From Xenoacremonium recifei (lineage: Eukaryota > Ascomycota > Sordariomycetes > Hypocreales > Nectriaceae): a stretch of 64,000 nucleotides of DNA. The DNA lies in assembly GCA_012184525.1 (NCBI GenBank), contig WOFQ01000066.1, forward strand, positions 1 through 64,000, written 5' to 3'. Under the pieces are notes generated by a model. That model ran no database searches. It was not told the origin of the DNA and worked only from the letters and a program-made list of their open reading frames with translations. Position 1 is the stretch's first letter; the number at the start of each line of letters is the position of its first letter. Below are positions 11,749-23,900 of this stretch, piece after piece. The translations under genes were made by a program, and so were the position numbers.

Positions 11749-12991
11749 ATGACTGCGACTTCGACCATCGCCGACCACGCCACAAGGACCTCCTCGTCCT
11801 CTGCAACAGTTTCGTGTACCAGTGCCATCCCGGACAAGTACGGCCATGTTCCCATCACGGCTTGTAACGCCTACTACAACTTCTACCCCAACTTCGATGG
11901 CAACCTGGCTTTTGCAGTGCTGTTCGGGTTAACAATGGTCGCTCATCTGGTCCAGGCTGTCATGTTCAAGAAGGTGAGCAACAAATATTTTCCTGTCACT
12001 GATGGAGGCTGACTCTGGGTAGCGATACTGCTGGGTCATCATCATGGGTGCTATTTGGGAGACGGCCGGCTTCATCATCAGGACACTCGGCGCCCACGAC
12101 CAGCAGAGCTTACAATATGCCATCTGGGGTACCCTACTTTTCCTCCTCGCACCTCTTTGTAAGTATCTTCTATAACGCTTCGTCCTTTCTCTCCCGTACT
12201 AACAGCATTCGAGGGATCAACGCCTTCGCCTACATGACCGTCGCTCGTATGATCCATTTCAGCCTTCCTGACAAGAAGATTTGGGGCGTCCGCGCCGTCC
12301 GCCTCACCGTAGTCTTCGTCTGGCTCGACGTCATCTGCTTCCTCGTCCAAGCCGGTGGTGGCTCCATGCTTTCCAGCAACAACAGCGCGAGCACCATCCG
12401 TCTAGGACAACACCTCTACATGGCGGGCATCGGTATCCAGTTGGTATTCATCTTCATCTTCAGCACGATGACATGCCATTACTACTATAAGCTCCGCCAG
12501 CTGGAAGGCAAGAACATGGGCCCTATCAAGTATCTCATCTGGACCTTGCTGGCCGTCTTGACCCTTGTGATGGTAGGTTCCTTTCTTCCCAGCGACACTC
12601 AAGCCAACGACAAAAACTAACAAACCTCTAGATCCGAATCATCTACCGTCTCATTGAATTCGGTCCCGGCGTCGGCGCCAACAACCCCATCATCACCCAC
12701 GAAGACTACGCCTTCTGCCTCGACGCCCTGCCCATGATCCTCGCCCTCGTCCTGCTCAACGTCATGCACCCGGGATTCGTGCTCCGTGGCCCCGACAGCG
12801 AGTTCCCGAAGCTCTCGCGCGCACAAAAGAAGGCCCTCAAGCAGCAGCGCAAGGATGAGAAGCAACGCCGCAAGGACGACAAGGAACGCCGCAAGCTAGG
12901 CCGCTACGACATGGAACTGAGCAGCACTTCCTATCCGGAGGACCGACGCTCGTCGGACAACGAGAATGACCGGGCTGGGCTGATGGTATAG
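11749..12991 (+). CDS. RTA1-like seven-transmembrane protein
   Basis: Member of the fungal lipid-translocating exporter family (RTA1/RSB1), plasma-membrane proteins linked to stress and azole or sphingoid-base resistance. Model: join(11749-11973, 12023-12158, 12214-12572, 12632-12991), 359 aa. Seven hydrophobic segments alternate with short loops. Family hallmarks include the GAIWETAGFIIRTLG stretch and the LLAPLW...YMTVARMI region. The last helix, with PMILALVLLNVMHPG, is followed by a highly basic, probably cytosolic tail (KKALKQQRKDEKQRRKDDK) and an acidic end. The second intron must use a GAG acceptor at 12211-12213; the nearer AACAG would break the frame. The start codon is the first ATG after the TATA element. 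Confidence 0.92.
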
Positions 12992-14865
12992 ACTGTCTGT
13001 GTATGCACTGGTTTCTTTGAGCTCAAAATACTCCGAGGCATGACGTTGGAGAGGGATGCCTTTCTTTTGTAAGCAGAAGGGAAGGGAAGGATAATGGATA
13101 ATCAGGGTATAGAATCGGGCCGGCGCTGGAAGATCTTATTTCTCGCATGGTGTACATAGATTGCGCAATATGGATATCTGAGATGCTTTAGGGAATAGCG
13201 ATTTGTGTTTCAAAGATCGTTGATCATACGAAAAGGGAACCTGGATGGCGATGTTTCATCTTCAGGACTGCGCCTCTTAGCCTCTGACGCAACTGTGAAA
13301 CATGCACTGATCTCCCTCGCCTTGAAGGCTTCTCAGCTGATACTACAGCCTTGTAGAACCGAGAGTAGACTTGCAGAATTGTTTGTAACTGCTTCCTGCG
13401 GCCTATTTCCATTGTCTTTTTTGCGGCTTCGCAATGTGGTAATATCTATGTATTACTCCGATTATGTCAAAGTTGATGTCCCCGTACACGGTAAATGAGA
13501 CCTCGGTCTCTTGATCCAAAACCCACGTGATTAGTTTTAATAACCGTATGGACGAGAGTTTCGAACTCCCTGCTCCCTTTCTAGAATTACGACTCGCGAG
13601 GAGGTCCAGGGTTTGAACCGAGTCTCACATGAAGATGTTTCGTGATACCCTGTAAGCTGATCTTCCGGTGACTCGGCGAGATGGCTGCTTACCACGCCCG
13701 CCCTTGACCTTGAAGAACAAACCTTGATATTCCAGAACTTAGAAGTCAATTCGGAATGATGTCGGTAGTTCTCGGTCTGTGTTCCGACGCGAAAGTCAAT
13801 CTGGTCTGATTTTAGCTTGATCTGGGCATCTCCAGCCCTGTAGCTGTCAGCTCTTGGCGGCTTGTGCCTGGGCGTTCAGCTGTCTCGCCGCCCTACCGAG
13901 ACATGCATGTTCCCTTCTCCAGGCTAAAGGGGGCACAGCAATTTGACAAGATCTTCTCTATCGAGAATCTACAGACCCGTCTATCTGCAATAGTCAAATC
14001 GGTAATCGATCACCCTCTCCGTGGTGAAGCGGGCAGCCGGCTAAGCCAGGAACCACGTTGGTGGAGTGGATCTCTTGGCTGCGCCCAATTTAGCAACATC
14101 ACACTGCCCCGATATCTCGCACTGTAACCACACACTTTTCGTGGTGAGATACACAGTGCATCGAGGGATAGGATGATCAGCAGTTATACCCAAGGGGGCC
14201 AAGCCGCCGTTGCGAGTAACCGCCCCCTGCTCCCTCCGCCACGTCCACCGGCGCCACCCATATGGAACCCGAGAGCCCAAGGGCGTCGTCGCCAGCCAGG
14301 CCCTGAATACGACGCACGCAATGCGAGACGCCGAGCAGCTGTTTTCTGGAGGGCGGTCGTGCGAGGCCTGCATGTTTGCCTCCCGCGCCTCACAGCCATT
14401 CAGTGTGCAGGTTGCCGTGCTAGTTTCTCGCACACCAGCGCTGTGTAAGTGCAGTGCAGTGCAGTGCAGAGCTGCCCTGCGGCGCTAAGGGATTAATTGA
14501 CTGGAAGAGCCTGGGGCGTCTTCCCGGGGGCGGCCCCCACTGTAACATCCCTCCGCTAACGCTGCGCTCCCTAGTCGCAACTGCTAGCCCCGGGCGGCCT
14601 TGCCCTTGGTATTAAGACCAGGGCCTTTTCACTTACACCCAAGCGTTTGCCTCAGCAACCGCCCCGGCGCAACGACGTGGCTCTGGAATCCCACCACCAC
14701 CACCATCATTCCCTTCCCTTCGCTTGCTTCTCTTCCACTCGCTTTTTTTTTTTTCCCCTTCTCTCGAATCGACTTTGATTCTGAATAACTCTCGAAATAC
14801 TATACTGCGAAAAGACTTCCAAGAAGATGCCTGGGCGAGTGACCCAGAGACATTGACGCTCCACC
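12992..14865. other. Intergenic region
   Basis: 3' flank of the RTA1-like gene and promoter of the surface protein gene. A T11 run inside a pyrimidine-rich tract (about 14720-14762) lies about 110 nt upstream of the next start codon. No gene or intact tRNA is recognised. Confidence 0.5.
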
Positions 14866-16321
14866 ATGAACATCTCCAGCATGTCTCGCCTCCCTCCCGC
14901 GACACTCCTACTCTGCCTCGCGAGCCTCGCCGCCAGCCATGCGCTGCCCCGACCGACAACGTCTCCTCAGGAGCTCAACGTCCAGCCGTACCCGATGATC
15001 CTCGCCCCGACCGAAGCCGCGATGCCCGCGCCAACAGCGGCCGCACAGCTCTTCGCCCGCGACTACAACACCGTGTGCGGCTACATCGGCGGCGACCCCG
15101 CGCTGCCGGCCACATGCTCGGCCGGTTCGCACTGCGCGGTGGCCGTCGACCACGGCGCCATCGGGTGCTGTCCGGACGGCGGCGCCTGCACGACGGGTGT
15201 GTTCACGGGGTGCGTGGACGGCAGCGGGAGCGGCTCGGGGGCGGACGATCCGTACGTGTATACGTGCAGCGGCGGGCAGGTGTGCTACAAGAATGTGTTT
15301 GAGGGCGGGTATTACCAGTATGGGTGCGGCACGGCGTCGAATATGGGCACGACGGTGGCGGCGAGTGCGAGCGGGAAGACGAGGGTGGTGTTGACGAGTG
15401 TGAGTGTGCGGATAACGGGGACGGCGAGTGAGGCAACGGCGACGAAGAAGCATCGGACGAAGACGTCGGGGACGGCGACGGAGACGGCGTCGAGTAATTC
15501 GGAGACGGCTTCCAGCTCGGGGACGGCATCATCTGGCACGGCCTCGAGCACAGACACAGCTTCAACCTCGGGCACGGCCTCGAGCTCGAATTCCGCGAGT
15601 ACTACAGGCACTGCTACCACAAATACGGCTTCCAAGGCCGAGTCAACTACAGAAGCGAGCGCAACATCGACGAGTGATGCTGCAGCACCAGCAGCCGGGA
15701 ATGGGAAGAAGCACACGGGTGCCATCATTGGCGGCACCATCAGCGGTGTTGCAGCTCTCGTGGCGGTGATTGCATTCGCGCTGTGGTTCTGGCGACGAAA
15801 GAAGGGCAATCAACGCCAAGGACCCGGCATCCAGAAACCAGAGTACATTGGGTGAGTTCCCCTTTCATGTCGACATGCACTTCAGACTAACAGCATCCAG
15901 CCCTGTCTCTCAAACCACACACAGCTTCTCGCCCGTGCCCAACATGGATGAAGCCATCACACCCCTTCCTCGAGTACCCCCTCCCCCACGCCTTGTCACT
16001 CAAGAAGACGAGTACGATCACAGCCCGCCACGGCCACCACGCAGCCCCGAGCCCTACTCCTCAACGTATGGCGGCTATGGCTATGGCCCTGTCGGCGGCA
16101 GCGGCATGCCTCTCGACAATGACGAGGTGCCGCTCACACGCGCAACCCCCGAGCCGCACGACTTCAGCTACAGCTCCAGCGGCGGCTTAGGTCCTATCGC
16201 AGAAGAACGCCCTGCAAGCGGCGGCAGCGGCGCCGGGTATGTGCGCAGCGGCACTGGTGGCGGGCCATTCTATCAGCAGAATCGGGGTCCAACGGGTGGA
16301 CGCAACTTGACATGGCTCTAA
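14866..16321 (+). CDS. Single-pass cell-surface protein, Cys-rich and Ser/Thr-rich
   Basis: Likely plasma-membrane or wall-associated sensor-like protein (inferred from architecture). Model: join(14866-15851, 15901-16321), 468 aa. A signal peptide (about 1-27, core TLLLCLASLAASHA) is followed by a Cys-rich domain of about 90 residues (from VCGYIGG to YQYGCG) with paired cysteines. A long Ser/Thr/Ala-rich stretch, probably O-mannosylated, follows. One transmembrane helix (about 285-309, GGTISGVAALVAVIAFALWF) ends in the stop-transfer WRRKK. The cytosolic tail is Pro/Gly/Tyr-rich. The intron has a CTAAC branch site and uses the second of two nearby CAGs (15898-15900), which keeps the frame. The layout resembles Wsc/Mid2-type sensors, but the Cys-rich domain is not a clear WSC domain. 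Confidence 0.87.
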
Positions 16322-17484
16322 ATGCGTATATGACATATCGGGTATAACAACAACAAACAACAGTAATGAGAGCACGGCTTTTATTCATGGGCGGGGGGTC
16401 ACAAAAGCAAGCAAGCGAGAAGACAGAGCACGGCGTTTTTTTCTGTTCGGCATGACATTATAGCATGATTATGAGCGGGTTTGAGATGGGTTTCGTGTAA
16501 TTATCTACCTAGATACCTGAGTTTAGTATGCGCATGTTTGTATGAAGGAAGATCGAATTGGGAGAGTAATGGGGACGATAGGGATGGCTTCGCGGCCTGG
16601 AGAGTGGTAGATAGGATATATGTACATGCAAGGCGAATTGAATACAAAAAATACTCATTGACAAGTATTCTTATTCTTATCTTTGTGCGCATTAGAGTAA
16701 AGTCGAGTCGAGACTTGACGCCGAGAACATACAGAGTTGCAATTCTCCAATATCCTTCTCCAACTACTACTCGAGCTAGCACTAGACTACGACCCCAAAT
16801 CAATCACTACTCCGTAACACTATCACTTCTCCCTTTATATATAGATCGCTATGTACTTCCCTCCGAGGGCTTCGATCTCCCTCGTCCTCTTCCCTCCCTT
16901 TATACGAGCGACCGGCCGAATATTACGGAGCAAGCACCATAAGAGAAAAAAGCCCTGCTCGGGTAATCTACAACCGAGGATATCCCCCGGTTATCAATCA
17001 GTGTCCCCATATCGAACGAGTTCATTCCCCCAGCACCTCCCGATCAGGCTATACGGCCACTGCCTGGCACCACGTCCAGCACACCGTGCCCAAGTAGAAT
17101 ACTCTCATAGACCTGAAAAACACCTGAGCCCCTTCATCGTGGTAACTTCACCATTATGAACCAAGTAATGGAGTAAATATATATGCATTCAAGACTGCTG
17201 GTCCGCAAACAAAAGAGTCATGTTACACGTACAAGACCACGCCTCCCTCCCGTCGTCTTCGTCCTCCCCAGATTGCTCGTCTATCCTGACGCCATCCAAA
17301 TTGTTCCCGCCAGAAAGATCTTCCCCTCCCTTCGCCGCCGCAGCCGCCACTATACTGGTATGATGATGATCGGGGGCGGAGGTCGTGTTGCCTCAGTTGC
17401 CTTTTTACGCCCGTTGTGCGCGAGAAATAAGTTGTGAGAATTACATTGCGAGGTTGCTAAGCCGCTGCTGGTGATTTAGTTCGC
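16322..17484. other. Intergenic, convergent 3' ends
   Basis: Lies between the stop codons of the surface protein gene and the isocitrate dehydrogenase gene. AT-richer than its surroundings, with no supported coding sequence. Confidence 0.5.
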
Positions 17485-18818
17485 TTAGACCGTCTCCATC
17501 TTATCGAGGATGGCCTTGGTGAACTCGTGAGTGGTGGACTGGCCGCCCATATCGGGGGTGCGGACCTTGCTAGGAGGAAGTCAGTATCAATCGAGTTAGA
17601 ATTTGCAGAGACAGAAGGCACTCACCCCTCAGCAATGACGGCATAGGTGGCCTTGGAGATGCGGTTGGCATGCTCATCGAGACCCAGGTGGCGGAGCAGC
17701 ATGCTGCCCGAGAGGATCATGGCCGTGGGGTTGGCCTGGTCCTTGCCCTTGATGTCGAGACCGACGTGACGGCAGCCGGGCTCGAAAACAGCGACCTCGC
17801 GGCCCATGTTGCAGCCGGGAACAATACCGGGACCACCGACCAGGGCGGCACCGATGTTGGACAGGATGCCGCCGTACAGGTTGGGCATGACCATGACGTC
17901 GAACTGCTGGGGCTTGGAGACGGCCTGCATGGAGGCGTTGTCGACAATCATGTCGTTGACCTCGAGCGTGGGGTAGTCCTTGGCGACGTTGTGGAAGGTG
18001 CTGCGGAAGAGACCATCGGCCAGCTTCATGATGTTGGCCTTGTGGATGCAGGTCACCTTCTTGCGGCCGTTGGCCAGGGCAAAGCTGAAGGCGAACTTGG
18101 CGATGCGCTCCGACTTGGCGCGGGTGATGATCTTGAGCGACTCGACGACGCCGGGCACGCTCTGGTGCTCGAGGCCCGAGTACTCACCCTCGGTGTTCTC
18201 TCGGATGATGCAGAGGTCGACGTTCTTGTGTCGCGTCTCGTAGCCGGGGATGTTCTTGATCAAGCTGATGGAGGCGTAGATGTCGAGCTCCTGTCGCATG
18301 GCGACGTTGAAGGACTGGTGGCCGGATCGCGAGATGGGCGTGTGCAGGATACCCTTGAGGCCGAGCTTGTTGCGCTTGAGCGAGGCGACGCTCTCGCGGA
18401 AGGCATCCTCGGTGCGGCCGGCGCCCTCGAGACCCGAGACCTCGACCTGCTCCCACTCGACGGGGACGTTGTCCGCCTTGAAGACCGTCTTGACCGACTC
18501 GGCCACCTCGGTACCGATACCGTCACCGGGGATCAGCGTCACCGTGTACTTGCCGCCGAACTTGGCGGGCTTGAAGATGTCGGACTGGACCGTGGCGAAG
18601 GACCGGGCGAGCTGGGGCTGTTGCTGCTGGGCCACGCCGCGCAGCAGCTAGAAGGTACATGTTAGCATCGAGCTCGACGGAATCCCTGATGCATTGAGGC
18701 CGCGGCCAAGCCATTGGCCATTGCCATCGCTCCTCGTCGAAGCGCAGCACCATCACCATCCACACGAGGCTGGAGACAGACGTACCTGGGCCGACCGAAC
18801 AGAGCCTCGCGACAACAT
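17485..18818 (-). CDS. idh1: NAD-dependent isocitrate dehydrogenase subunit 1, mitochondrial
   Basis: Subunit of the mitochondrial NAD-isocitrate dehydrogenase, which converts isocitrate to 2-oxoglutarate, CO2 and NADH in the TCA cycle. In this family the Idh1 subunit is the regulatory, AMP- and citrate-binding partner of catalytic Idh2. Model: complement(join(17485-17569, 17626-18647, 18786-18818)), 379 aa. The basic N-terminus (MLSRGSVRSAQLLRG) is a presequence ending near SFATVQS. The fold starts with TVTLIPGDGIGTEV. Further conserved blocks are IIRENTEGEYSGLEH and MPNLYGGILSNIGAALVGG. The first exon is only 33 nt, chosen because its GTACGT donor and the CTAG acceptor at 18648 restore a presequence and the frame. 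Synonymous bias is strong (third-position G/C), as expected for an abundant enzyme. Confidence 0.95.
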
Positions 18819-19916
18819 CGTAACGCTGGGAGGGGGGGGTATCTGATAGGAGGAGGAGTGGAGAGTGTGGACAGCAGCAGCAGCAGCACCGTCACAAGGG
18901 AAAAAGCGATTATCAGCAAAGGTCGAGGAGCGAAGGGTAAAAAAGGAAGAAAGAAATGGTTAGAGGGCGTCGTGGAGAGTCGACAAGAGACAGCGCGAGA
19001 GGAGCCGCCAAATCCCGCACTTGGGTCGTGGTTGCCCATGGCATGGCAAGGCATGGAGCCGCCTATACCTGCTAAACCTCAGGCCTGGCCGAAGCTTCAT
19101 TGCCGAGAGCTTTTTTTTTTTCCCTGCCAAATCTTTTTTATTCGGCCGCCGAACGGAAAGCGACGTGGTTTCCGAGCTTGAGGCCGGCGGACGCTAAACT
19201 GCGTCGAGTCTAGACCCTGCTTCAGCGGCGCACGGGCACCATCACTGCTGCCCCTTCGGGCTAAGCGTGGCAATGAATTTCTGAGACCAACGACGTCAGA
19301 TTCACCTCGCTGGCAGTCAACCCGAGATGCAGCGTCGGGTCTCCAAAAATTCGTGCAGGAGATGCCATGATGGCATGGAATCGAGGCAACAGGACATAGA
19401 ACAGTGCAGCAATGCAGGGCCCTTCCATTGAGGCCCAATGCAGCCCGTAAAAGTCGTAGAGCCGGCTTATCGCCTGCCTCTTCCCACTGCTCCGTCTCAT
19501 GGTGGAGTCTGTCCCTCCCTCTCATGGAACCTCGGCCTTGTCTCATGCACCCAAAAGCGCCCTTGACCTCGATGGATTTACGGTCTTTCACATCATGTCA
19601 GCAGCTCAATTCGCGTATGCACTGCGCTCTACTTCATTTCCTGTGACTTGCAAAGCGATCTGTTGCTTTTTTATATATTTTCTTCTCGTCTTGGTCACTT
19701 CTCACGCTTCATAATGCCGCATCTCCATCCATCCGTCCGATCCGTCGTCCGTGCTTCGTTCGTCCCGCCAGCCCAAGCCTCATAGATCCCCGTGTATAGC
19801 AGTCCGAAAAAGATCATGCGTTGCCCTTAAACTCCAGAATACATCGGCCGCTCCTTTCCAGCATACGGCTCAACCAGGAATACCACAGTCGTTATTGTAC
19901 AATCCGTCACAACCCT
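18819..19916. other. Intergenic between idh1 and the GCK kinase
   Basis: Promoter of the isocitrate dehydrogenase gene and 3' flank of the kinase gene. It contains a G-rich run near 18830-18838 and a TATATATTT tract near 19671. No gene is supported. Confidence 0.5.
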
Positions 19917-22249
19917 TCATGCCTCCACGTCTTCTTCCTCGTCCAGGGGCTCTATACGCACCAGGATCTCCTCCAGAAGGCCCTCAAGGAACCTCCCCGC
20001 GTCGCTTCCCATGCCAACTGGCTCCATTTTGTCATAATGGTCAATCTCCTTGCACGTGTGTGCTAGTTGATATACCAGTTTCCGGAGCTTCTCATGCGCC
20101 GCCTCGGCCCGCTTCTGCTTCGGTGAGACCTGCTTGGATGTCATCTGCGCAGGGTTTTGTCCTGGATACATCTGTTGCAGATGGATTTGCCGTCGCTTGA
20201 GTGCCTCCTCGAGCGCTGGGAAGATGACATCGTTAAGCGCGTCCAGTTCACCGTTAGGATTAGGAGGTGCTGGCGAAGGGAAAGAGGAGGGCGTCGATGA
20301 GCCCTCAGACGGGGCCGGAGATTGCGACTTGGCTGGAAGTTGTCGCGGTCCTGGAGCCGGAGGTAACGCCCGCTGAGGCATCTGCTGTCCAGAAGGGACT
20401 CTCTGTTGCTGAGGCTGTGGTGGTAGCTGTGGCTGCGGCTGCATGCTCTGGTTTCCTCTATACGGTGGTATTTCAGGGAGATGCATCTTCACCCTTGAAC
20501 TGGCCGTTATGGACTGCGCATCGTGAGCCGGTGGCGGCGGCGGCAATGATCCATCGTACATGGAAATCTGCGCGGGAGGTGAGGGAGCCTCTGGCGACGA
20601 GAGGTTCAGGTTGAGCATGCCCATATCACGCCGTAGATCCTGCTGCAATTCTCTATCATAATCTGGCGACTCCTGAACGGGGAGAGGAGGCATAGGTCTC
20701 GAAGGCCGTGGCGTCTCAGGAGCCTCTCGAGGAAGTGGCTTCATCGGGCTTGGGGGGAGCGGTACCTTGACAGGAGACGCCGGTACCTGCGCCGCTACAG
20801 GTTTGCGTTGGGGGCTGGCCTGTCTCGCGGTGGCCATCTTCAACGTGTCGCTCGGCTGCATCGCAAAGTCTCGGGCATCTGTCGCTGGTTGGGCGGCATA
20901 TTCTCGTCCCTTTGAAGGGCTCCCCTCCCTTCGCCTCTCGGTGTAATCGTTGGGGCTCTCCGTCGATCTCAGAGCTCGCGTGTTCGCTGCGCTTTCATCC
21001 ATAGGGTTGAGGACCGGCCGATTCACGAAGCCTCCTCGATCGCCAACCAACCTCACAGTGCCGAAATCCCACATGTCTTCGTCTACGGGCTCCCGCGCCG
21101 TAGGTGCTGCACTGTTGTAGCTGTCCCAGTTGTCATCCTCTTCGGTCTTGTGCGTCGCCGCCCAGCGGCTATATCGCTCAATAAGCTCCGTCAGATATGT
21201 CGTCCTCTTGCCGCGTCTTATAAAGGGGTGCCGTAGGAGGTCCCTCGCCGTCGGTCGTTCTTTGGGGTCTCGCTGTAGGCACAGTTCAACAAACTCCTTG
21301 AACGCCTTTGTAAAGTTCCCTTCTAGGCGGGGAGGAGGGTTCTTTGGAATGAGGAAGAGCACCTTCATGGGGTGGATATCGGCATAGGGAGGCTCTCCAT
21401 TGGCAAGCTCGAGTGCGGTGATGCCAAGGGACCAGATGTCAGCCTTTTGATCATAGCCGGACTGCTTGATGACTTCAGGGGCCATCCAAAAGGGTGTTCC
21501 GACAAAGGTATTCTTCTTGGTCATGGTTGCAGATAATTGGCCCGAGACGCCAAAGTCGGCCAACTTGACCTGGCCGCTGCTAGTAAGCAACACGTTGGCA
21601 GCTACAGTCGTGCATTAGTAAGGCAATCGAAGATAGGAGACCGCATTGTCTTCACCTTTGATATCGCGATGCAGCTTCTTGTCGGTATGTAGATAGTCCA
21701 GTCCCATGAGGAGCTCCCGGATGATAATGGCGACATAGTCCTCGCCAAGGGGTCCCGGCTTCAGCAGATCGGCGCAGCTCCCACCGGAGCAGAACTCCAT
21801 GACAATCCATAGCTCGGCGCCTTTGGCATATGACCCGTGGTACTTGGTCACATAGGGGCACTTGAGCTCCGAGAGAATAGCAATCTCCTGGATAATGTCC
21901 TCGACCTCGTCCTCGGCGCTCTCGATGTCGATGATCTTGATGGCAACAGCCTCACCGGTGCGCTTGTCGACACTGCATCGTGGTTAGTCTCTTGGGTGAG
22001 AAACCGAATACGGGAGGGGCTGTCATGGAACCGAGCCATGGGACGCGAATAGTCGTACGTACCCTTTGTAGACCTTGCCAAAGCTGCCACCACCTAGTAG
22101 ATAGGGAATCAGAGGTCAGCGAGAGCTTCCAAGCACCAGACATGCATATTGAAACACGCACCAATGCAGTATTCCTTCGAGTACAGCTGCTCCGGGTCCA
22201 GGGCCTCGTTGGCCTCGTCCAGGTCGCGGTCTCGTTCTCGGTCGGCCAT
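19917..22249 (-). CDS. Ste20-family germinal-centre kinase (GCK III type)
   Basis: Serine/threonine kinase of the GCK branch, acting in septation, polarity or morphogenesis signalling. Model: complement(join(19917-21601, 21656-21972, 22063-22093, 22162-22249)), 706 aa. The kinase domain spans about residues 25-280: glycine loop GGGSFGKVYKG, catalytic VAIK lysine, HRDIKAANVLL catalytic loop, DFGVSG, and the GCK signature GTPFWMAPEVI. A long Pro/Gln-rich tail of about 350 residues with many PxxP motifs follows. The C-terminus (from about 600) is a conserved helical, acid-ending segment (KLVYQLAHTCKEIDHYDK). Exon 2 is a 31-nt microexon carrying the glycine loop. Orthology could be to MST-1/Ppk11/Sps1 or to Sid1/SepL; the sequence alone does not decide this. 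Confidence 0.92.
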
Positions 22250-23335
22250 GGCGGGCTGCACGATGTCCAGAGGAAAAGTAGAAGAGGCACAGCCGCTGCA
22301 GATGTCTCAACGCCCGTCACCACGCGCGTGGGATGCTGCTGCTGTTACTGCTACTGCTGAGCTGTCGCCTGCCCGTATGTGCTGCAACGTCCTAAGGCCG
22401 CTCGAAGAGGTCGGTCTCGAGCCGGGGAGGGGGGTTGTTGGGTGGTATCGTCCAATGTTATGCTTGGCTCCTTGACGTCCGTCCTGCCCGGGCCAGCATA
22501 TGTATGTGTGCGTGAGCTGGCTGGCGCTCTGCAGGCGAGGTTTGGTGGGATATGGCGGTGTCTAGCTGCAGTTTTGTTTTGTTTTCTCCCCCACCAAAAC
22601 GGTTCGTTGTCGTCGGCCGGGGGCTCGCTCCCGTTTTGTGAGAGGGAGGGATGAAGGTCACGAAGAAGAGAAGGAAGAGAAAGGCCAGGGTCTAGGCAGA
22701 GGAAGAAACAAACAAGGAGCCGCTCCAGCAGCTCCAGCACACGCAACGCAATCAACCAACGCAGTCCAATGGCCGGGCTCCAGTTGTCGTCGTGATGAGG
22801 GAGCAAAGCAGAGCAGAGCAGAGCAAAGCAAGGGAAGAGGGGCGCTCGCTCACTGGGCCAGACGGAAATCCGTTGGCCGTTGTTTACGGGCGCGTTGGCC
22901 TAGCTTCAGGCACCGTCCGTCACCGTTACCAGCTGAAGCTGACGGGCGGGATGGATTGGATCGGGCGGATTGGATGGTGGGTGGGAGGGGGAGGGATGGA
23001 TCGGGATCCATGACGGGTGAGGGGGAGGAGATGTGATGGCATGGATGAGCCTAGCCTAACAAGCGACCCGCTGCCTGAGATGCCCTGGGGTGAGCTTACA
23101 GCGCGTGCCTCCCACTGAAACCGCCTGTTCTTCAGGGGTTCTCAGTCTAGGTACGGAGTAGTTAGCGGCAAGTCATGGATCTGTCAGGGCACCCGTGGCG
23201 CTGGGGCGTGTGGTTGGCTGGGAGGCCATCGCCCGTTTGGATACCGATTCTGTCAGCTCGAGAGATTCGGGCCAGATGGCGAGGCCGTGTCAGATTGTTG
23301 TTTTTGTTTGTTATGGTTATTTCTGAGGGATTTCT

Positions 23336-23359
23336 GCCATGCCATGCCATGCCATGCCA
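23336..23359. repeat. GCCAT pentanucleotide microsatellite
   Basis: Nearly five perfect tandem GCCAT units. A second tract of the same motif lies about 500 bp downstream. Confidence 0.9.
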
Positions 23360-23860
23360 CTATCCTCTCTCCTCGGGACATCTTCAATATTAGGAAGGTA
23401 CTTGCTGATAGTCTTCCAATGCCAGAACCGAGGGGCTAGATCTCCTTCAGCAGCATGTCACTTGCAAACCCCCTTGCTCGAAGAAACTCAAACACTGCGC
23501 AAATCGAAATGATGATTGCTTATATATAGCTAACTCGGCCCTTCAGTCCACTTTTGACAGCCCTTGATGATTCTCAGCTGCACGTCAGCCGCAGATCCTT
23601 GCTTGCTTGTTGCTCTTTGCATGTGGCTAGCTGAGCATGCCTGCTCTACCTGGTATCATTACCACCCATGGTCCTCAGGCTCCAAACGTGCAGCTCTGAG
23701 TTCCCCTCCAATTGACCATACCTAGTCTATCTGCAATTCTAGAATCGTAAATGTAAGAAACCACGTTGTTCAAAGGGCAAATCGCTGTTCATCCCTTACC
23801 TCCGCCCTACGCTGCTGCCCTTGGAAGCCCCAGATCTAAACGGGGTCTCCTGGTGCTAAT

Positions 23861-23896
23861 CATGCAATGCAATGCCATGCCATGCCATGCCATGCC
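23861..23896. repeat. CATGC/CATGM pentanucleotide microsatellite
   Basis: Seven tandem 5-bp units, the first two with CATGCA and the rest CATGC. It ends five bases before the stop codon of the UBX gene on the opposite strand, so it would lie in that gene's 3' UTR. Confidence 0.88.
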
Positions 23897-23900
23897 GGCG

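Larger units (their letters stand above)
22250..23900. other. Promoter of the kinase gene and 3' flank of the UBX gene
   Basis: Pyrimidine-rich (minus strand) leader near the kinase start, a small GAGCA repeat at 22800-22830, and two pentanucleotide repeat tracts (listed separately). No gene is supported. Confidence 0.5.

Noticed and set aside
13545..13620. tRNA-like T-arm (TTCGAAA loop with a 5-bp stem) on the minus strand
   Set aside because: The apparent acceptor stem has only five of seven pairs, total length is about 64 nt, and no D-arm or anticodon arm fits. At most a degraded tRNA fragment.
14041..14433. 130-codon minus-strand frame
   Set aside because: Composition is Arg/Ala/Thr-rich with overlapping frames on both strands; nothing family-like.
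17670..18665. 331-codon plus-strand frame over idh1
   Set aside because: Same codon-bias artefact opposite a conserved enzyme; low-complexity product.
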